64,000 bases of DNA from CAYSRJ01 sp964521865. GTDB taxonomy: Bacteria > Spirochaetota > B62-G9 > DRHN01. Below, piece after piece: positions 34,364-42,725 of the stretch. The first letter of the stretch is position 1. Each line of letters begins with the position of its first letter. The position numbers were made by a program, and so were the translations under genes. The notes beneath the pieces were generated by a model that saw only the letters and a program-made list of their open reading frames with translations, was not told the origin of the DNA and searched no databases. The stretch is taken from NCBI GenBank assembly GCA_964521865.1, contig CAZFTJ010000006.1:62001-126000 (forward strand). Direction: 5' to 3'.

Positions 34364-35134
34364 TCAGCGTAGATGCTTTTCTAAAAATGTAATTGTTCGT
34401 TTCCATGCCAGCTCGGCAGCTTCCCGGTTGTAGTTTGTAGAATCGCTGTTGGCGAAAGCATGGCCCGCATTTGGATAAATATAGATCTCGTGATTCCCAT
34501 TCAAGGTTTTCAATGTGGCCTGGAACTCCCGTACCGAATCGACGCTGATGGAGCTGTCTTTTTCTCCAAAATTTCCTAAAATTAAAGCCCGCATCCTGCT
34601 GAAGTCGTCCTGGGGATTGAAACGACCATAATATATGACAGAAGCCCCGACTCCCATGTCGTTTTTTGCCATCTGGTACGACCAACCCCCGCCGAAACAC
34701 CATCCTACTGAAGCTATACGATCCTTCCGGACATAGGGTGATCTTCGCATAAAATCTACCGCTTTTGTAAGATTCTCGAAGGCTGCAGGCAGGTTGTTTC
34801 GGACAGAGGCAGCAAGCTGCATGGCATCATTTGGTGTTTGAGCTAATCGACCGTTGTACAGGTCCACAGCCAGCGCAACATACCCGAGCCGGGCGAATCT
34901 ATGTGCGAACTCACGTATGTTGTCGTTCAAGCCCCACCACTCGTGGATAAGGATCAGACCCGGATATTGACCGCTGCCTTCGGGATGCGTCAGATACCCC
35001 TGTATCCCGTTCTCCATATCGTATACAACCGATTCCGTTACGATCGGTACGCTCTCTTCGGCTACATCCTGCCCGTTTATGTCGCTCAATGGTACAGAGA
35101 GAATAGCGAAAATTAAAAAATAGTATTTTTTCAT
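34364..35134 (-). CDS. Exported dienelactone hydrolase-family protein
   Basis: This is an alpha/beta hydrolase of the dienelactone type, 256 residues, with a catalytic triad of Cys146 (VGWCFGGG), Asp193 (GEKDSS) and His225 (NAGHAFAN). The HEWWGLN segment holds the glutamate that in known enzymes switches the cysteine on. The N-terminus MKKYYFLIFAILSVPLS is a signal peptide, so the protein works outside the cytoplasm, unlike classical ClcD. ATG 35134 has GAAAGGA upstream. Its natural substrate is unknown; family members act on lactones or other small esters. It converges on nothing and is divergent from the MarR gene at 35402. Confidence 0.9.
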   Translation of the reverse strand: MKKYYFLIFAILSVPLSDINGQDVAEESVPIVTESVVYDMENGIQGYLTHPEGSGQYPGLILIHEWWGLNDNIREFAHRFARLGYVALAVDLYNGRLAQTPNDAMQLAASVRNNLPAAFENLTKAVDFMRRSPYVRKDRIASVGWCFGGGWSYQMAKNDMGVGASVIYYGRFNPQDDFSRMRALILGNFGEKDSSISVDSVREFQATLKTLNGNHEIYIYPNAGHAFANSDSTNYNREAAELAWKRTITFLEKHLR

Positions 35135-35345
35135 TGTGAAATTCCTTTCTTGTAAAATTCTTCCCATTTTTCAAAACGAGATAGATTTTAAGAATATTAT
35201 TATATAATAATAGTATAATAGATTTTCTTACTGGAGCCAGTAAAATATTAGCGGTCACTGCGTACGGCATCTTGAAGTATGACGATACTGGAATAAACTA
35301 TTATTCATGTATTGAAAAATTTCCTCAAAGAACCTATTGAAGTAT

Positions 35346-35384
35346 TAGTGAATATTGATTATAGTATCAAGACAACATTCACTA
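35346..35384. promoter_or_regulatory. MarR-type operator upstream of the first MarR gene
   Basis: TAGTGAAT (35346-35353) and ATTCACTA (35377-35384) are perfect inverted arms. Counting the 7-bp core, TAGTGAA and TTCACTA are 25 bases apart, with a smaller palindrome TTGAT-TATAGT-ATCAA between them. It ends 17 bases before the MarR start. The same arms flank a 35-base spacer upstream of the second MarR gene (62293-62341). Confidence 0.6.
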
Positions 35385-35401
35385 TGAATACAGGATTAAT
35401 A

Positions 35402-35863
35402 ATGGAAAAGGCGGAGTTAATAAAACGCGTTATCGAGCTTCAGCGTGAGGTAGACAGGGCCCGACGACAATACGAACTAGACGTCTGGATGAGCTTGCCC
35501 CTTACCATTGCTCAACTTAAAAGCCTGTTTTTCATTAGAAACCAAGAATGCACTAACTCGGGGACGCTGGCAGCAGCGCTGGGGGTTACTCCCACCAACA
35601 CCACCGGCATAATAGACCGGCTGGTGAAACAGGGCCTGGTGAGCCGCACAGAGAATCCGGAAAACCGTCGCATGCTGCTACTTCGAGCTACGGATAAAGG
35701 GGAGGAGCTCGTGGCCAGGCTCAGAGAGAGAAGAAGAGGTTATCTGTCCGAGGTTTTGGAGCGTATGAGCATTGTTGAGCTCGGCACCCTGGCTCAAGGG
35801 CTCGCTTCGTTGGCAAGGGTTACCGAAGTCCAGGAGAAAGAAGCCGGGGACGAACACAGCTAA
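35402..35863 (+). CDS. MarR-family regulator of the first efflux module
   Basis: This winged-helix regulator of 153 residues is closely related to the MarR at 61812-62276, which supports the start at ATG 35402 (AGGA seven bases upstream). Both have ARRQYELD.WMSLPLTIAQLKSLFFI, a recognition helix in VTPTNTTGIIDRLVKQGLVSR, then a wing segment with R.L.LR.TDKGEEL. MarR proteins usually repress neighbouring efflux or detoxification genes until a ligand binds. The gene lies upstream of the DHA2-type pump at 36070 and the CMD-like gene, and its promoter has matching inverted arms. Autorepression and control of the pump are inferred. Confidence 0.92.
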   Translation: MEKAELIKRVIELQREVDRARRQYELDVWMSLPLTIAQLKSLFFIRNQECTNSGTLAAALGVTPTNTTGIIDRLVKQGLVSRTENPENRRMLLLRATDKGEELVARLRERRRGYLSEVLERMSIVELGTLAQGLASLARVTEVQEKEAGDEHS

Positions 35864-35906
35864 ATCCGGCCTTTATATTCGCAAGCTGGTGCCATACTGA
35901 TCTTTA

Positions 35907-36050
35907 ATGCCGCCGTCAAGCGGCATGATCTCCGCGATACGTAAGCGGGAGTTATGTCCGCTCAACTGGATTTATTGACAAATCCTGGTGCTCGTACCGG
36001 CGGTACTTACAGCATCTTCGACATTATCCGGACACGAAACATATGGATAA
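35907..36050. promoter_or_regulatory. Several inverted repeats between MarR and DHA2 pump genes
   Basis: ATGCCGC/GCGGCAT (35907-35926), then a CTCC...GGGAG stem, GTACC-GGC-GGTAC (35994-36006), and TTATCC/GGATAA (36024-36050) occupy the gap. The last two resemble the pair upstream of the MATE gene: both contain GGTGCT followed by ACCGG, then TCCGGAC-RCGAAA and GGATAAC. The array lies just before the pump start at 36070. Control elements are likely, mechanism unknown. Confidence 0.45.
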
Positions 36051-36069
36051 CGGGTTATTATACAGATAA

Positions 36070-37569
36070 ATGCAACAGGATAATCAGAGAGAAGCTGCTT
36101 CCGGCAAACAGGCATATTTTATCTTTGCCATTGTCGCTCTGGCAATTCTCATGGCGTCCATTGACATGACCATTGTCGCTGTAAGCCTGCCGACCCTGCT
36201 AAAAGACCTTAAAACGAATCTAGCCTGGGTCGGCTGGACCATTACCGGTTACCAGTTCTCCCAGAGCCTCATCATGCCGATAGCCGGCAAGCTCAGCGAT
36301 GATTGGGGACGGAAACGGCTGTTCATGGGCGCAGTAATCCTTTTTACCGTCAGCTCGATGGCGGCGGGACTGGCGCCGAACATCTACTGTCTCATAGTTT
36401 TCCGCGTGGCGCAGGGTATCGGAGGTGGAATGTTTCTGCCTTCGGCAACAGGGATTATCAGCGATGCCTTTGGGAAACGGAGGGCGCCTGCCATCGGGCT
36501 CTTCGGCAGTATTTTCCCCATTGGCGGCATTCTGGGCCCGAATATAGGCGGCTTCATTATAGACCATTTCTCATGGCGGTGGATATTCTTCGTCAACGTT
36601 CCCATCGGAATAGTACTTTTGTTGCTGGGTCTGGCAATACTGCCGGGGAGCGGCTCAAGACCTTCCAACCGTCGTATAGACATGACAGGGGCGGGATTGT
36701 TTACCGGGGCCGTTCTTGCAGTGCTCTATGCCATGACTAGCTGGGCGGAACATCCGAACAGCATTGGCGTGTTGACCTGGATCTTCTTTGCCGCAGGAGG
36801 AATTCTTCTGGCTTTTTTTATCCGTCATGAGAATAGGGCAGAGCATCCTATGATAGAGGTCAAATTGCTTCGCTGGCGCCCTTTTCTTGCCGCCAACATA
36901 TATAATTTCATTTTCGGAGCAGTAGTCTTCGGATTCTTTTCCTTCATCCCCTACTATGCTACCGTTGCCTACGGAATGACGGCCGGCGAGAGCGGGCTGG
37001 TGCTTACCCCGCGCTCTGCGGCAATGGTGATAGTATCTGCCATGACCAGCCTGTTTATCATTCGCTTTCGCTACAGGATTCCCATGATTACAGGGCTGCT
37101 TGTCATATCGTTGAGTCTCTTCTTGCTGAGCAGGGGATTCCACAACACAGCTTTTCTGGGATTGAGCTTTAATAATCTGACGCTTCTGGCAATGATGGTG
37201 ATGCTGAGCGGAGTGGGTATGGGCATTGCCAACCCTGCGGCCAATAATGCAGCTCTTGATCTTATTCCGGAGAAGGCGGCGGCAGTAGCCGGGCTACGCG
37301 GGATGTTTCGATCCATAGGCGGCGTTGTGGGAACGGCAGGACTTATATTAGGATTGAGTCACTTCCACGATAAGGCATTTGGCTTACAACGCATTTTCTT
37401 TTATCTCGCCATATTGCTTTTACTTTTGATCCCGGTTGTTTTTTTAATTCCCGATACGGCCCGCGAGCGAAGGAGCCGGCTCAATGATAAAGGCGGTCCA
37501 ACAATATCTTATAGGAGGTACACTCATGCAGGAACACCCATTAAAAACCCTGGAGAAACTCGATCCTGA
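36070..37569 (+). CDS. DHA2-type MFS multidrug efflux transporter
   Basis: The 499-residue protein has about fourteen transmembrane helices, as expected for the DHA2 (EmrB/QacA) family. Motif A appears as GKLSDDWGRKRLF after helix 2, and LASIDMTIVAVSLP near the N-terminus holds the acidic residue of helix 1. The motif C-like stretch GGILGPNIGGFI follows in helix 5. It should export drugs or metabolites by proton antiport. It lies in the MarR-pump-CMD module, and its 3' end overlaps the start of the CMD-like gene, implying co-translation. The ribosome site is weak. A second pair of DHA2-type pumps sits in the related module at 56.9-60.2 kb. Confidence 0.92.
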   Translation: MQQDNQREAASGKQAYFIFAIVALAILMASIDMTIVAVSLPTLLKDLKTNLAWVGWTITGYQFSQSLIMPIAGKLSDDWGRKRLFMGAVILFTVSSMAAGLAPNIYCLIVFRVAQGIGGGMFLPSATGIISDAFGKRRAPAIGLFGSIFPIGGILGPNIGGFIIDHFSWRWIFFVNVPIGIVLLLLGLAILPGSGSRPSNRRIDMTGAGLFTGAVLAVLYAMTSWAEHPNSIGVLTWIFFAAGGILLAFFIRHENRAEHPMIEVKLLRWRPFLAANIYNFIFGAVVFGFFSFIPYYATVAYGMTAGESGLVLTPRSAAMVIVSAMTSLFIIRFRYRIPMITGLLVISLSLFLLSRGFHNTAFLGLSFNNLTLLAMMVMLSGVGMGIANPAANNAALDLIPEKAAAVAGLRGMFRSIGGVVGTAGLILGLSHFHDKAFGLQRIFFYLAILLLLLIPVVFLIPDTARERRSRLNDKGGPTISYRRYTHAGTPIKNPGETRS

Positions 37570-37834
37570 GCTTCTAAAACTGGTTGAAAACACACGACAA
37601 CTTGCCCTTGGTGACGGCGCTTTGCCCAGGAAGTTCAAGTTTCTCATTGCGCTCGCTTTAGATGCGGCACATGGCGCCGTCGATGGCGTTAAAGCTCTGG
37701 CTCAGGCGGCAATGCATGCCGGCGCTACGAAAGAAGAAATCGCCGAAACATTGAGAGTAGCCCAGTTTGTAAGCGGAGTGGGGAGCGTTTATACAGCCTC
37801 TCGAGCACTCAAGGAATTATTTCAGGTGGAATGA
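37526..37834 (+). CDS. Carboxymuconolactone decarboxylase-like protein lacking the CxxC motif
   Basis: The 102-residue protein starts at ATG 37526, preceded by TAGGAGG, and overlaps the end of the pump gene. It has the AhpD/CMD helical pattern: ALPRKFKFLIALALDAAHGAV, AAMHAGATKEEIAETLRVAQFV. In AhpD-type members a CxxC pair in the second helix does the redox chemistry; here those positions carry alanine and valine (ALDAAHGAV), and the protein contains no cysteine at all. It is thus not a peroxidase of that type; decarboxylase, isomerase or ligand-binding roles remain possible. A close relative, now broken, sits at 63173 in the second module, so the gene is part of the module rather than accidental. 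Confidence 0.85.
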   Translation: MQEHPLKTLEKLDPELLKLVENTRQLALGDGALPRKFKFLIALALDAAHGAVDGVKALAQAAMHAGATKEEIAETLRVAQFVSGVGSVYTASRALKELFQVE

Positions 37835-37893
37835 CTGAGTAGAGAGCCGATTTTTTATTGATGACTTCTATAAGCCTGGAAATCAAAGGCAAA

Positions 37894-39372
37894 TTAATTA
37901 CTCCGCCGGGTTTTATTTGCCGAAACACTTGGCAAATCGAAAGAAAAACTGCTCCCCCGATCGAGGCGATTTTCGACAGTGATGCTGCTTTCATGCAGTT
38001 CCATGATTTTCTGGGCGATCGCGAGGCCCAGACCCGATCCTCCCTCGGATTTCCTGCCTCTGTAAAAACGTTCGAACAGGTGGGGCAGGTCCTCGGGAGC
38101 GATTCCCCTTCCGCTGTCCGAAACCACGAACCGCGTTTTACCGTCTAAGCAGTGCAGCTCGATGCGAACCGAACCGCGCTCCGAAGTGTTCTTGATGGCG
38201 TTGTCCAGAAGATTTGACACGGCTCTTTCTATCAGCGCGATGTCGGCTTTTACGAAGCAGAAGCTTTCAGGGATTCCGGCAGACAGGTGAATGTGACGTT
38301 TATCCGCCCTGGGCTTGAACTTCATGAACACGTCCTGCGCCAGATCGGTCATGGAGAACGTTTCGAGAACCGGCTCAACCTGCTTTGTTTCAAGTTTTGA
38401 AAGCTCGAGGAGCTCTCCAACCAGCCTGTCCAGGGATTTTGTACTCTGCAATACGATCTCGAGAAAACGCCGGTGCTCATTGCTCGGGAGCCGATCGCCC
38501 TTCATGAGCAGGGTTTCGATATATCCCCGGATTGTCGCCAGTGGACTCTTCAGATCGTGAGACACGTTTGCCACGAGCTCCCGTCTGAGCTCATCGGTTT
38601 TTTTCAACCGATCCAGGTGTGAATTTATGGTGTCCGCCATCTGGTTGAAGGCACGCGCCAGCGATCCGATTTCGTCTTTCGCCTCGGTATTTATTCGGCG
38701 CTCGTAATTGCCCTGTTCAAAATCCCGGACCGCTTTCGAAACCTGCTGGAGTCGTTTCGTCAGGAAGGTGAAGAGAAAAAGCCCGATAATGCCGACGAAG
38801 AGAAGTGATAGAAGAATGCTTTGGTTGAGCGTTGAAAAGAGATAGCGCTCCCGCAGCATGCTCTCGGCCCGGTCGTACAGGCTGCTCCGAAGAACGACGT
38901 AGAGATAGCCCTTTTGGCCGGGGCCGATGCTGATCGGTGCAGCGGAAAAAGTCTTGGTATGCTTCGGATTTCTCGGGTCGGTTCCGTAAAGGGGTATGGG
39001 GCTTTTCTTTTCTATAAAAGCCAGAATCGGCTCGATATCCACATGATCCTGCTTTATCTCGATTCCAGGCTCGGCAAAGAAGGCGAGGATTTTTCCAGAC
39101 GCATCAAGAACGTATATCTCGATTTTTGGGTTCATGACCATCATATAGTGAATGACCGGACCTATCTCGTTGGGATCGACGCCCTCCCGAAGATAGTATT
39201 CGATTTCCCGGGCCATGTCCCGGGCAAGATGCAGGTTCACAAGCTGATCGGTCTCGATATGTCGTTTCTCCGTAATACGCATGGAGATCATCATCTGCAC
39301 GAGACCCATGGTAAGAAGCAACGCGAGGAACAGGAGAGACAGTTTGACGGAAAATCGCTGAAAGAACTTCAT
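37894..39372 (-). CDS. Membrane sensor histidine kinase of a two-component pair
   Basis: The 492-residue protein has a first transmembrane helix (about 10-30), a periplasmic sensor of about 140 residues, a second helix (about 170-195), HAMP, HisKA with VANVSHDLKSPLATIRGYIE, and HATPase with NLLDNAIKNT, DSGRGI, FERFYRG and GSGLGLAIAQKI. This is the class that pairs with OmpR-type regulators. Its start (ATG 39372) overlaps the stop of the response regulator upstream (ATGA), so both are translated together. The signal is unknown. The divergent genes at 40259 onward (DipZ, MsrB, MsrA) suggest control of envelope redox repair, but this is inferred from position only. Confidence 0.93.
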   Translation of the reverse strand: MKFFQRFSVKLSLLFLALLLTMGLVQMMISMRITEKRHIETDQLVNLHLARDMAREIEYYLREGVDPNEIGPVIHYMMVMNPKIEIYVLDASGKILAFFAEPGIEIKQDHVDIEPILAFIEKKSPIPLYGTDPRNPKHTKTFSAAPISIGPGQKGYLYVVLRSSLYDRAESMLRERYLFSTLNQSILLSLLFVGIIGLFLFTFLTKRLQQVSKAVRDFEQGNYERRINTEAKDEIGSLARAFNQMADTINSHLDRLKKTDELRRELVANVSHDLKSPLATIRGYIETLLMKGDRLPSNEHRRFLEIVLQSTKSLDRLVGELLELSKLETKQVEPVLETFSMTDLAQDVFMKFKPRADKRHIHLSAGIPESFCFVKADIALIERAVSNLLDNAIKNTSERGSVRIELHCLDGKTRFVVSDSGRGIAPEDLPHLFERFYRGRKSEGGSGLGLAIAQKIMELHESSITVENRLDRGSSFSFDLPSVSANKTRRSN

Positions 39373-40085
39373 AGATTTTTTCCTCCACCGTCCATAAACC
39401 GGTACCCGTAACCCCACAGGGTCTGTACGTACTTCGGGTTCGAAGGATCGTCTTCGATCTTGCTCCTCAGTCGATTGATATGGGAGTTTACGGTGTGATT
39501 GTACCCTTCATACTGATAACCCCACACCGCATCGAGTAACTGCTGGCGGCTAAAGGCTCTCCCCGGATTTCGGGCCAGAAGTTCTAAAAGATCGTACTCC
39601 TTATTCGTCAAATCGATCCGTTTCCCATCGACCTGCACGATTCGATTGGTGCAATTTACGACAAGCGGCCCGTACTGCAGTATTTCCACCTCGGTTTCCT
39701 CCATCTTCCGTCTGCGATCGACCTCAATCCGTCTCATGAGCGCCTTGACCCTGGCGATGAATTCACGGATGCCGAAAGGTTTGGTAATGTAATCATCAGC
39801 GCCCAGCTCGAGTCCGAGTACTTTGTCGAGCTCCTCTGACCTTGCCGTGAGCATGAGAAGCGGCACCTGTTTGTTCCGTTCTCGAATCCTCTTGCACACC
39901 TCGAAACCGTCGAGCTTCGGCAGCGTCAGGTCGAGCACGATGAGATCGTACTCCTTCTCAAGCGCCTTCTTTAGGCCCAGGGGTCCCTCTTTGGCGTGTT
40001 CGGTTTCAAAGTCCAGGTCGGAAAAGTGCATGGAAATGAGTTCGAATATACGATCGTCATCCTCGATTATGAGTACTCTCTTCAT
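39369..40085 (-). CDS. OmpR/PhoB-family response regulator
   Basis: The 238-residue regulator has an N-terminal receiver (IIEDDDRIFELI, phosphorylated aspartate in LIVLDLTLPKLDG, lysine in ITKPFG) and a C-terminal winged helix with the transactivation segment YDLLELLARNPGRAFSRQQLLDAVWG and YEGYNHTVNSHINRLRSKIED. It is followed by its kinase with an ATGA overlap. It is divergent from the DipZ operon 174 bases away, so it may bind in that gap; a consensus site was not identified. Confidence 0.95.
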   Translation of the reverse strand: MKRVLIIEDDDRIFELISMHFSDLDFETEHAKEGPLGLKKALEKEYDLIVLDLTLPKLDGFEVCKRIRERNKQVPLLMLTARSEELDKVLGLELGADDYITKPFGIREFIARVKALMRRIEVDRRRKMEETEVEILQYGPLVVNCTNRIVQVDGKRIDLTNKEYDLLELLARNPGRAFSRQQLLDAVWGYQYEGYNHTVNSHINRLRSKIEDDPSNPKYVQTLWGYGYRFMDGGGKNL

Positions 40086-40258
40086 ATCTATGTAATACGG
40101 TACTCTCTCGAGCAGGAAAATGGAAGGGTAAATAATCTTTTACCTTTCTGTGATACTTTTGTGATATTCCCTCTTTATATTCTAGACTGGAAGGTTCGAT
40201 GCCGGCGCCTCCGGCCTTAAACGGGAGGAAGGCGCGGATCGACGAGGAGATTTATGAA

Positions 40259-42073
40259 ATGGCGATTTTACTGGTTTTTGCATTCATATCCGGGATCATC
40301 ACCATCCTGTCACCGTGTATCCTCCCTGTACTGCCGATCGTGCTTTCGGGAAGTGTGGGGCGCGGACAGGCCCGGCCTTTCGGGATCGTGGCCGGTTTTG
40401 TGGCGACCTTCACCGCATTTACCCTTGCGCTTACGGCGATCGTTCACGCTCTGGGATTACCGCCGGATACGCTGCGATACGCGGCAGTGGCTCTTCTTGT
40501 CCTGCTCGGGCTCGTCATGCTGGTGCCGAAGCTGCACACCGGCTTTGAGAAGCTGGCCTCTATAATTTCAGCCCGTTTTTCCGTGAATCGAGGCAGGCCC
40601 CCGGGTACGATTGAAAAACAGAGAGCAGGATTCTGGGCTGGCGTGCCCGTGGGATTCAGCCTGGGGATTGTATGGACTCCATGCGTTGGGCCGATCATGG
40701 CCTCCGTGATCGGCCTCGCCCTGACACGGAGTGTGGACAGCGGAGCGGTATTGATCACCCTGGCCTACACTCTGGGTACGTCGATCCCCATGCTTGCGGT
40801 TATACTCGGCGGCAGGACCCTTCTCAACCGGATCCCCGGACTGACGCGGAATATGGCGAAGATCCAGATGGGGCTCGGCGCAGTCATGATTGTGCTGGGT
40901 GTGGCGATCGGTTTCGGCTGGGACAGGCAGTTTCAGAGCGCAGTTTTGCGTGCATTTCCACGCTACGGAACCGGGCTGACAGCGGTCGAAAACACAGCGC
41001 GGGTACGAAATTCGCTCGAGGCGTGGGAGTCTGCCGGCGGCTCAGGCGGAGTTTCGTCCGGCGGTTACTCGTTCAAAGTGCAGCCCACGGATGGCATGCT
41101 GGGAGACTACGGTCCGGCCCCTGCTCTCGTGGCCGGTGGGAGGTGGTTCAACACCAGGGGAATTGTTTCCTGGAACGATACTATCGGTACGGGCAAAACC
41201 GGACAGACTCAACCGCCGTTGACCATGGCCCGGCTGCAGGGCAGGGTCGTGGTTCTGGATTTCTGGACGTACAGCTGTGTCAACTGCGTGCGAACCATAC
41301 CGTATTTGAAGGCCTGGTATGAAACCTATAGGGATCAGGGGCTGGTCATTATAGGCGTACACACTCCGGAGTTCGAGTTCGAGAAGAACCCGGCCAACGT
41401 GCAGCGGGCTATCGGGGAGCTTGGTATTGATTGGCCGGTGGTTCAGGACAACGGTTACGATCAGTGGCGGGCCTACGGCAACCGCTACTGGCCGGCCCAC
41501 TACTTCATCGATGCCGCCGGCCGGGTACGCTACTTCCATTTCGGTGAAGGGGAGTACAATGTCGCCGAACAGGTGATCCGGGCTCTCCTCAGAGAGGCTG
41601 GAGCAGACCTGGGAAGGCCCATCTCCCAGCCCAACCCCCGATTTACTGCCCGGACGCCGGAGACCTACCTTGGCTGGGCGCGCGGGCAGAGGTTTGTGTC
41701 CGAAGGAAAAGCGGTTTTGGACCAGGCAGTCGATTACCGGCCGGCACATAATCCTTCTAATGGAGAATGGGCTCTATCAGGGAAGTGGGTCGTCAGTCAG
41801 CACTACATCGCGCCTCAGCAGGGTGGAGTGCTCGAGCTCGGATTTCATGCCAGAAACGTCTACCTGGTAATCGAGCCAGAAGAGCCCGGCGGTCGAATCG
41901 AGGTTCGGGTGGACGGCCGGGTATCGAAAGACACGGCGGATGTCGCGGCAGGGGTGCTTCTTCCGAAAGAGAGCAGGCTCTACCAGCTCGTCGGGCTGGC
42001 AAAACCCGGTGAGCACATACTGCATCTGAACGTGAAGGGGAAGCTGAGGCTCTTCGCCTTCACATTCGGATGA
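40259..42073 (+). CDS. DipZ-type CcdA-thioredoxin fusion protein
   Basis: The 604-residue protein joins a CcdA/DsbD-like membrane domain (about residues 1-230, six helices, opening with SPCILPVLPIVLSG and a second cysteine in WTPCVGPIM) to an exported thioredoxin-like domain (about 320-460) with WTYSCVNCVRTIPYLKAW, the CxxC being CVNC, and a C-terminal beta-rich domain (about 490-600). This is the DipZ layout. The two membrane cysteines should carry electrons from cytosolic thioredoxin to the outer domain. GAGGAGA stands eight bases before ATG 40259. The genes downstream encode MsrB and MsrA with export signals, so DipZ probably supplies them with reducing power. Confidence 0.93.
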   Translation: MAILLVFAFISGIITILSPCILPVLPIVLSGSVGRGQARPFGIVAGFVATFTAFTLALTAIVHALGLPPDTLRYAAVALLVLLGLVMLVPKLHTGFEKLASIISARFSVNRGRPPGTIEKQRAGFWAGVPVGFSLGIVWTPCVGPIMASVIGLALTRSVDSGAVLITLAYTLGTSIPMLAVILGGRTLLNRIPGLTRNMAKIQMGLGAVMIVLGVAIGFGWDRQFQSAVLRAFPRYGTGLTAVENTARVRNSLEAWESAGGSGGVSSGGYSFKVQPTDGMLGDYGPAPALVAGGRWFNTRGIVSWNDTIGTGKTGQTQPPLTMARLQGRVVVLDFWTYSCVNCVRTIPYLKAWYETYRDQGLVIIGVHTPEFEFEKNPANVQRAIGELGIDWPVVQDNGYDQWRAYGNRYWPAHYFIDAAGRVRYFHFGEGEYNVAEQVIRALLREAGADLGRPISQPNPRFTARTPETYLGWARGQRFVSEGKAVLDQAVDYRPAHNPSNGEWALSGKWVVSQHYIAPQQGGVLELGFHARNVYLVIEPEEPGGRIEVRVDGRVSKDTADVAAGVLLPKESRLYQLVGLAKPGEHILHLNVKGKLRLFAFTFG

Positions 42074-42151
42074 GACAATCATACTCGCATCCCTCGCACC
42101 TGTTTGGTTCGGGCACAGGGTGAGCGAAACATATATGAGGAGGATACTCTG

Positions 42152-42709
42152 ATGATAAGATTAGCTACTATTATTGTTATTGTCGTAGCGGCGATATTGT
42201 GGGCCGCATCCTATGCAGTTGCTCAGGATACCGGATCGCCCGTACCGCCGCCCTCGAGGAAGGGTGGAGTATATAAAAAACCGTCCAATGCCGAGCTGAA
42301 GCGTATTCTTACACCGCTTCAGTTCAAGGTAACTCAACAGGATGGGACGGAGATGGCATTCCACAATGAGTACTGGAACAATCACGCGGGAGGTATATAC
42401 GTGGATGTGGTGTCCGGCGAACCGCTGTTCAGTTCGACGGACAAATACGAGTCGGGCACAGGCTGGCCAAGCTTCACGAAGCCACTCGTTTCCGGCAACA
42501 TCGTGATGCACACCGACACCAGCTTCGGCATGGTTCGCACGGAGGTACGAAGTCGCTACGCGGACTCCCACCTGGGTCACGTCTTCAAGGACGGACCTGC
42601 TCCGACCGGCCTTCGCTACTGCATAAACTCTGCGGCTCTGCGATTCGTCCCCGTGAAAGACCTGGCAAAAGAAGGCTACGGGGAATACCTGAGCCTGTTC
42701 CTTAAATAA
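42152..42709 (+). CDS. msrB: Exported peptide-methionine (R)-S-oxide reductase
   Basis: MsrB repairs the R form of methionine sulfoxide. The 185-residue protein has an N-terminal signal (MIRLATIIVIVVAAILWAA then AQD), so it acts outside the cytoplasm. Family landmarks are GTGWPSFTKPL, the DSHLGHVFKDGPAPTGLRYC segment and catalytic cysteine in RYCINSAALRFVP. The two CxxC pairs that bind zinc in many MsrB proteins are missing (VVSGEPLFSS replaces the first), so this is the zinc-free type. ATG 42152 follows GAGGAGG at 42137-42143. It lies between dipZ and msrA in the same direction and is likely co-transcribed. Confidence 0.95.
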   Translation: MIRLATIIVIVVAAILWAASYAVAQDTGSPVPPPSRKGGVYKKPSNAELKRILTPLQFKVTQQDGTEMAFHNEYWNNHAGGIYVDVVSGEPLFSSTDKYESGTGWPSFTKPLVSGNIVMHTDTSFGMVRTEVRSRYADSHLGHVFKDGPAPTGLRYCINSAALRFVPVKDLAKEGYGEYLSLFLK

Positions 42710-42725
42710 TGATGAGGAGGTACGC

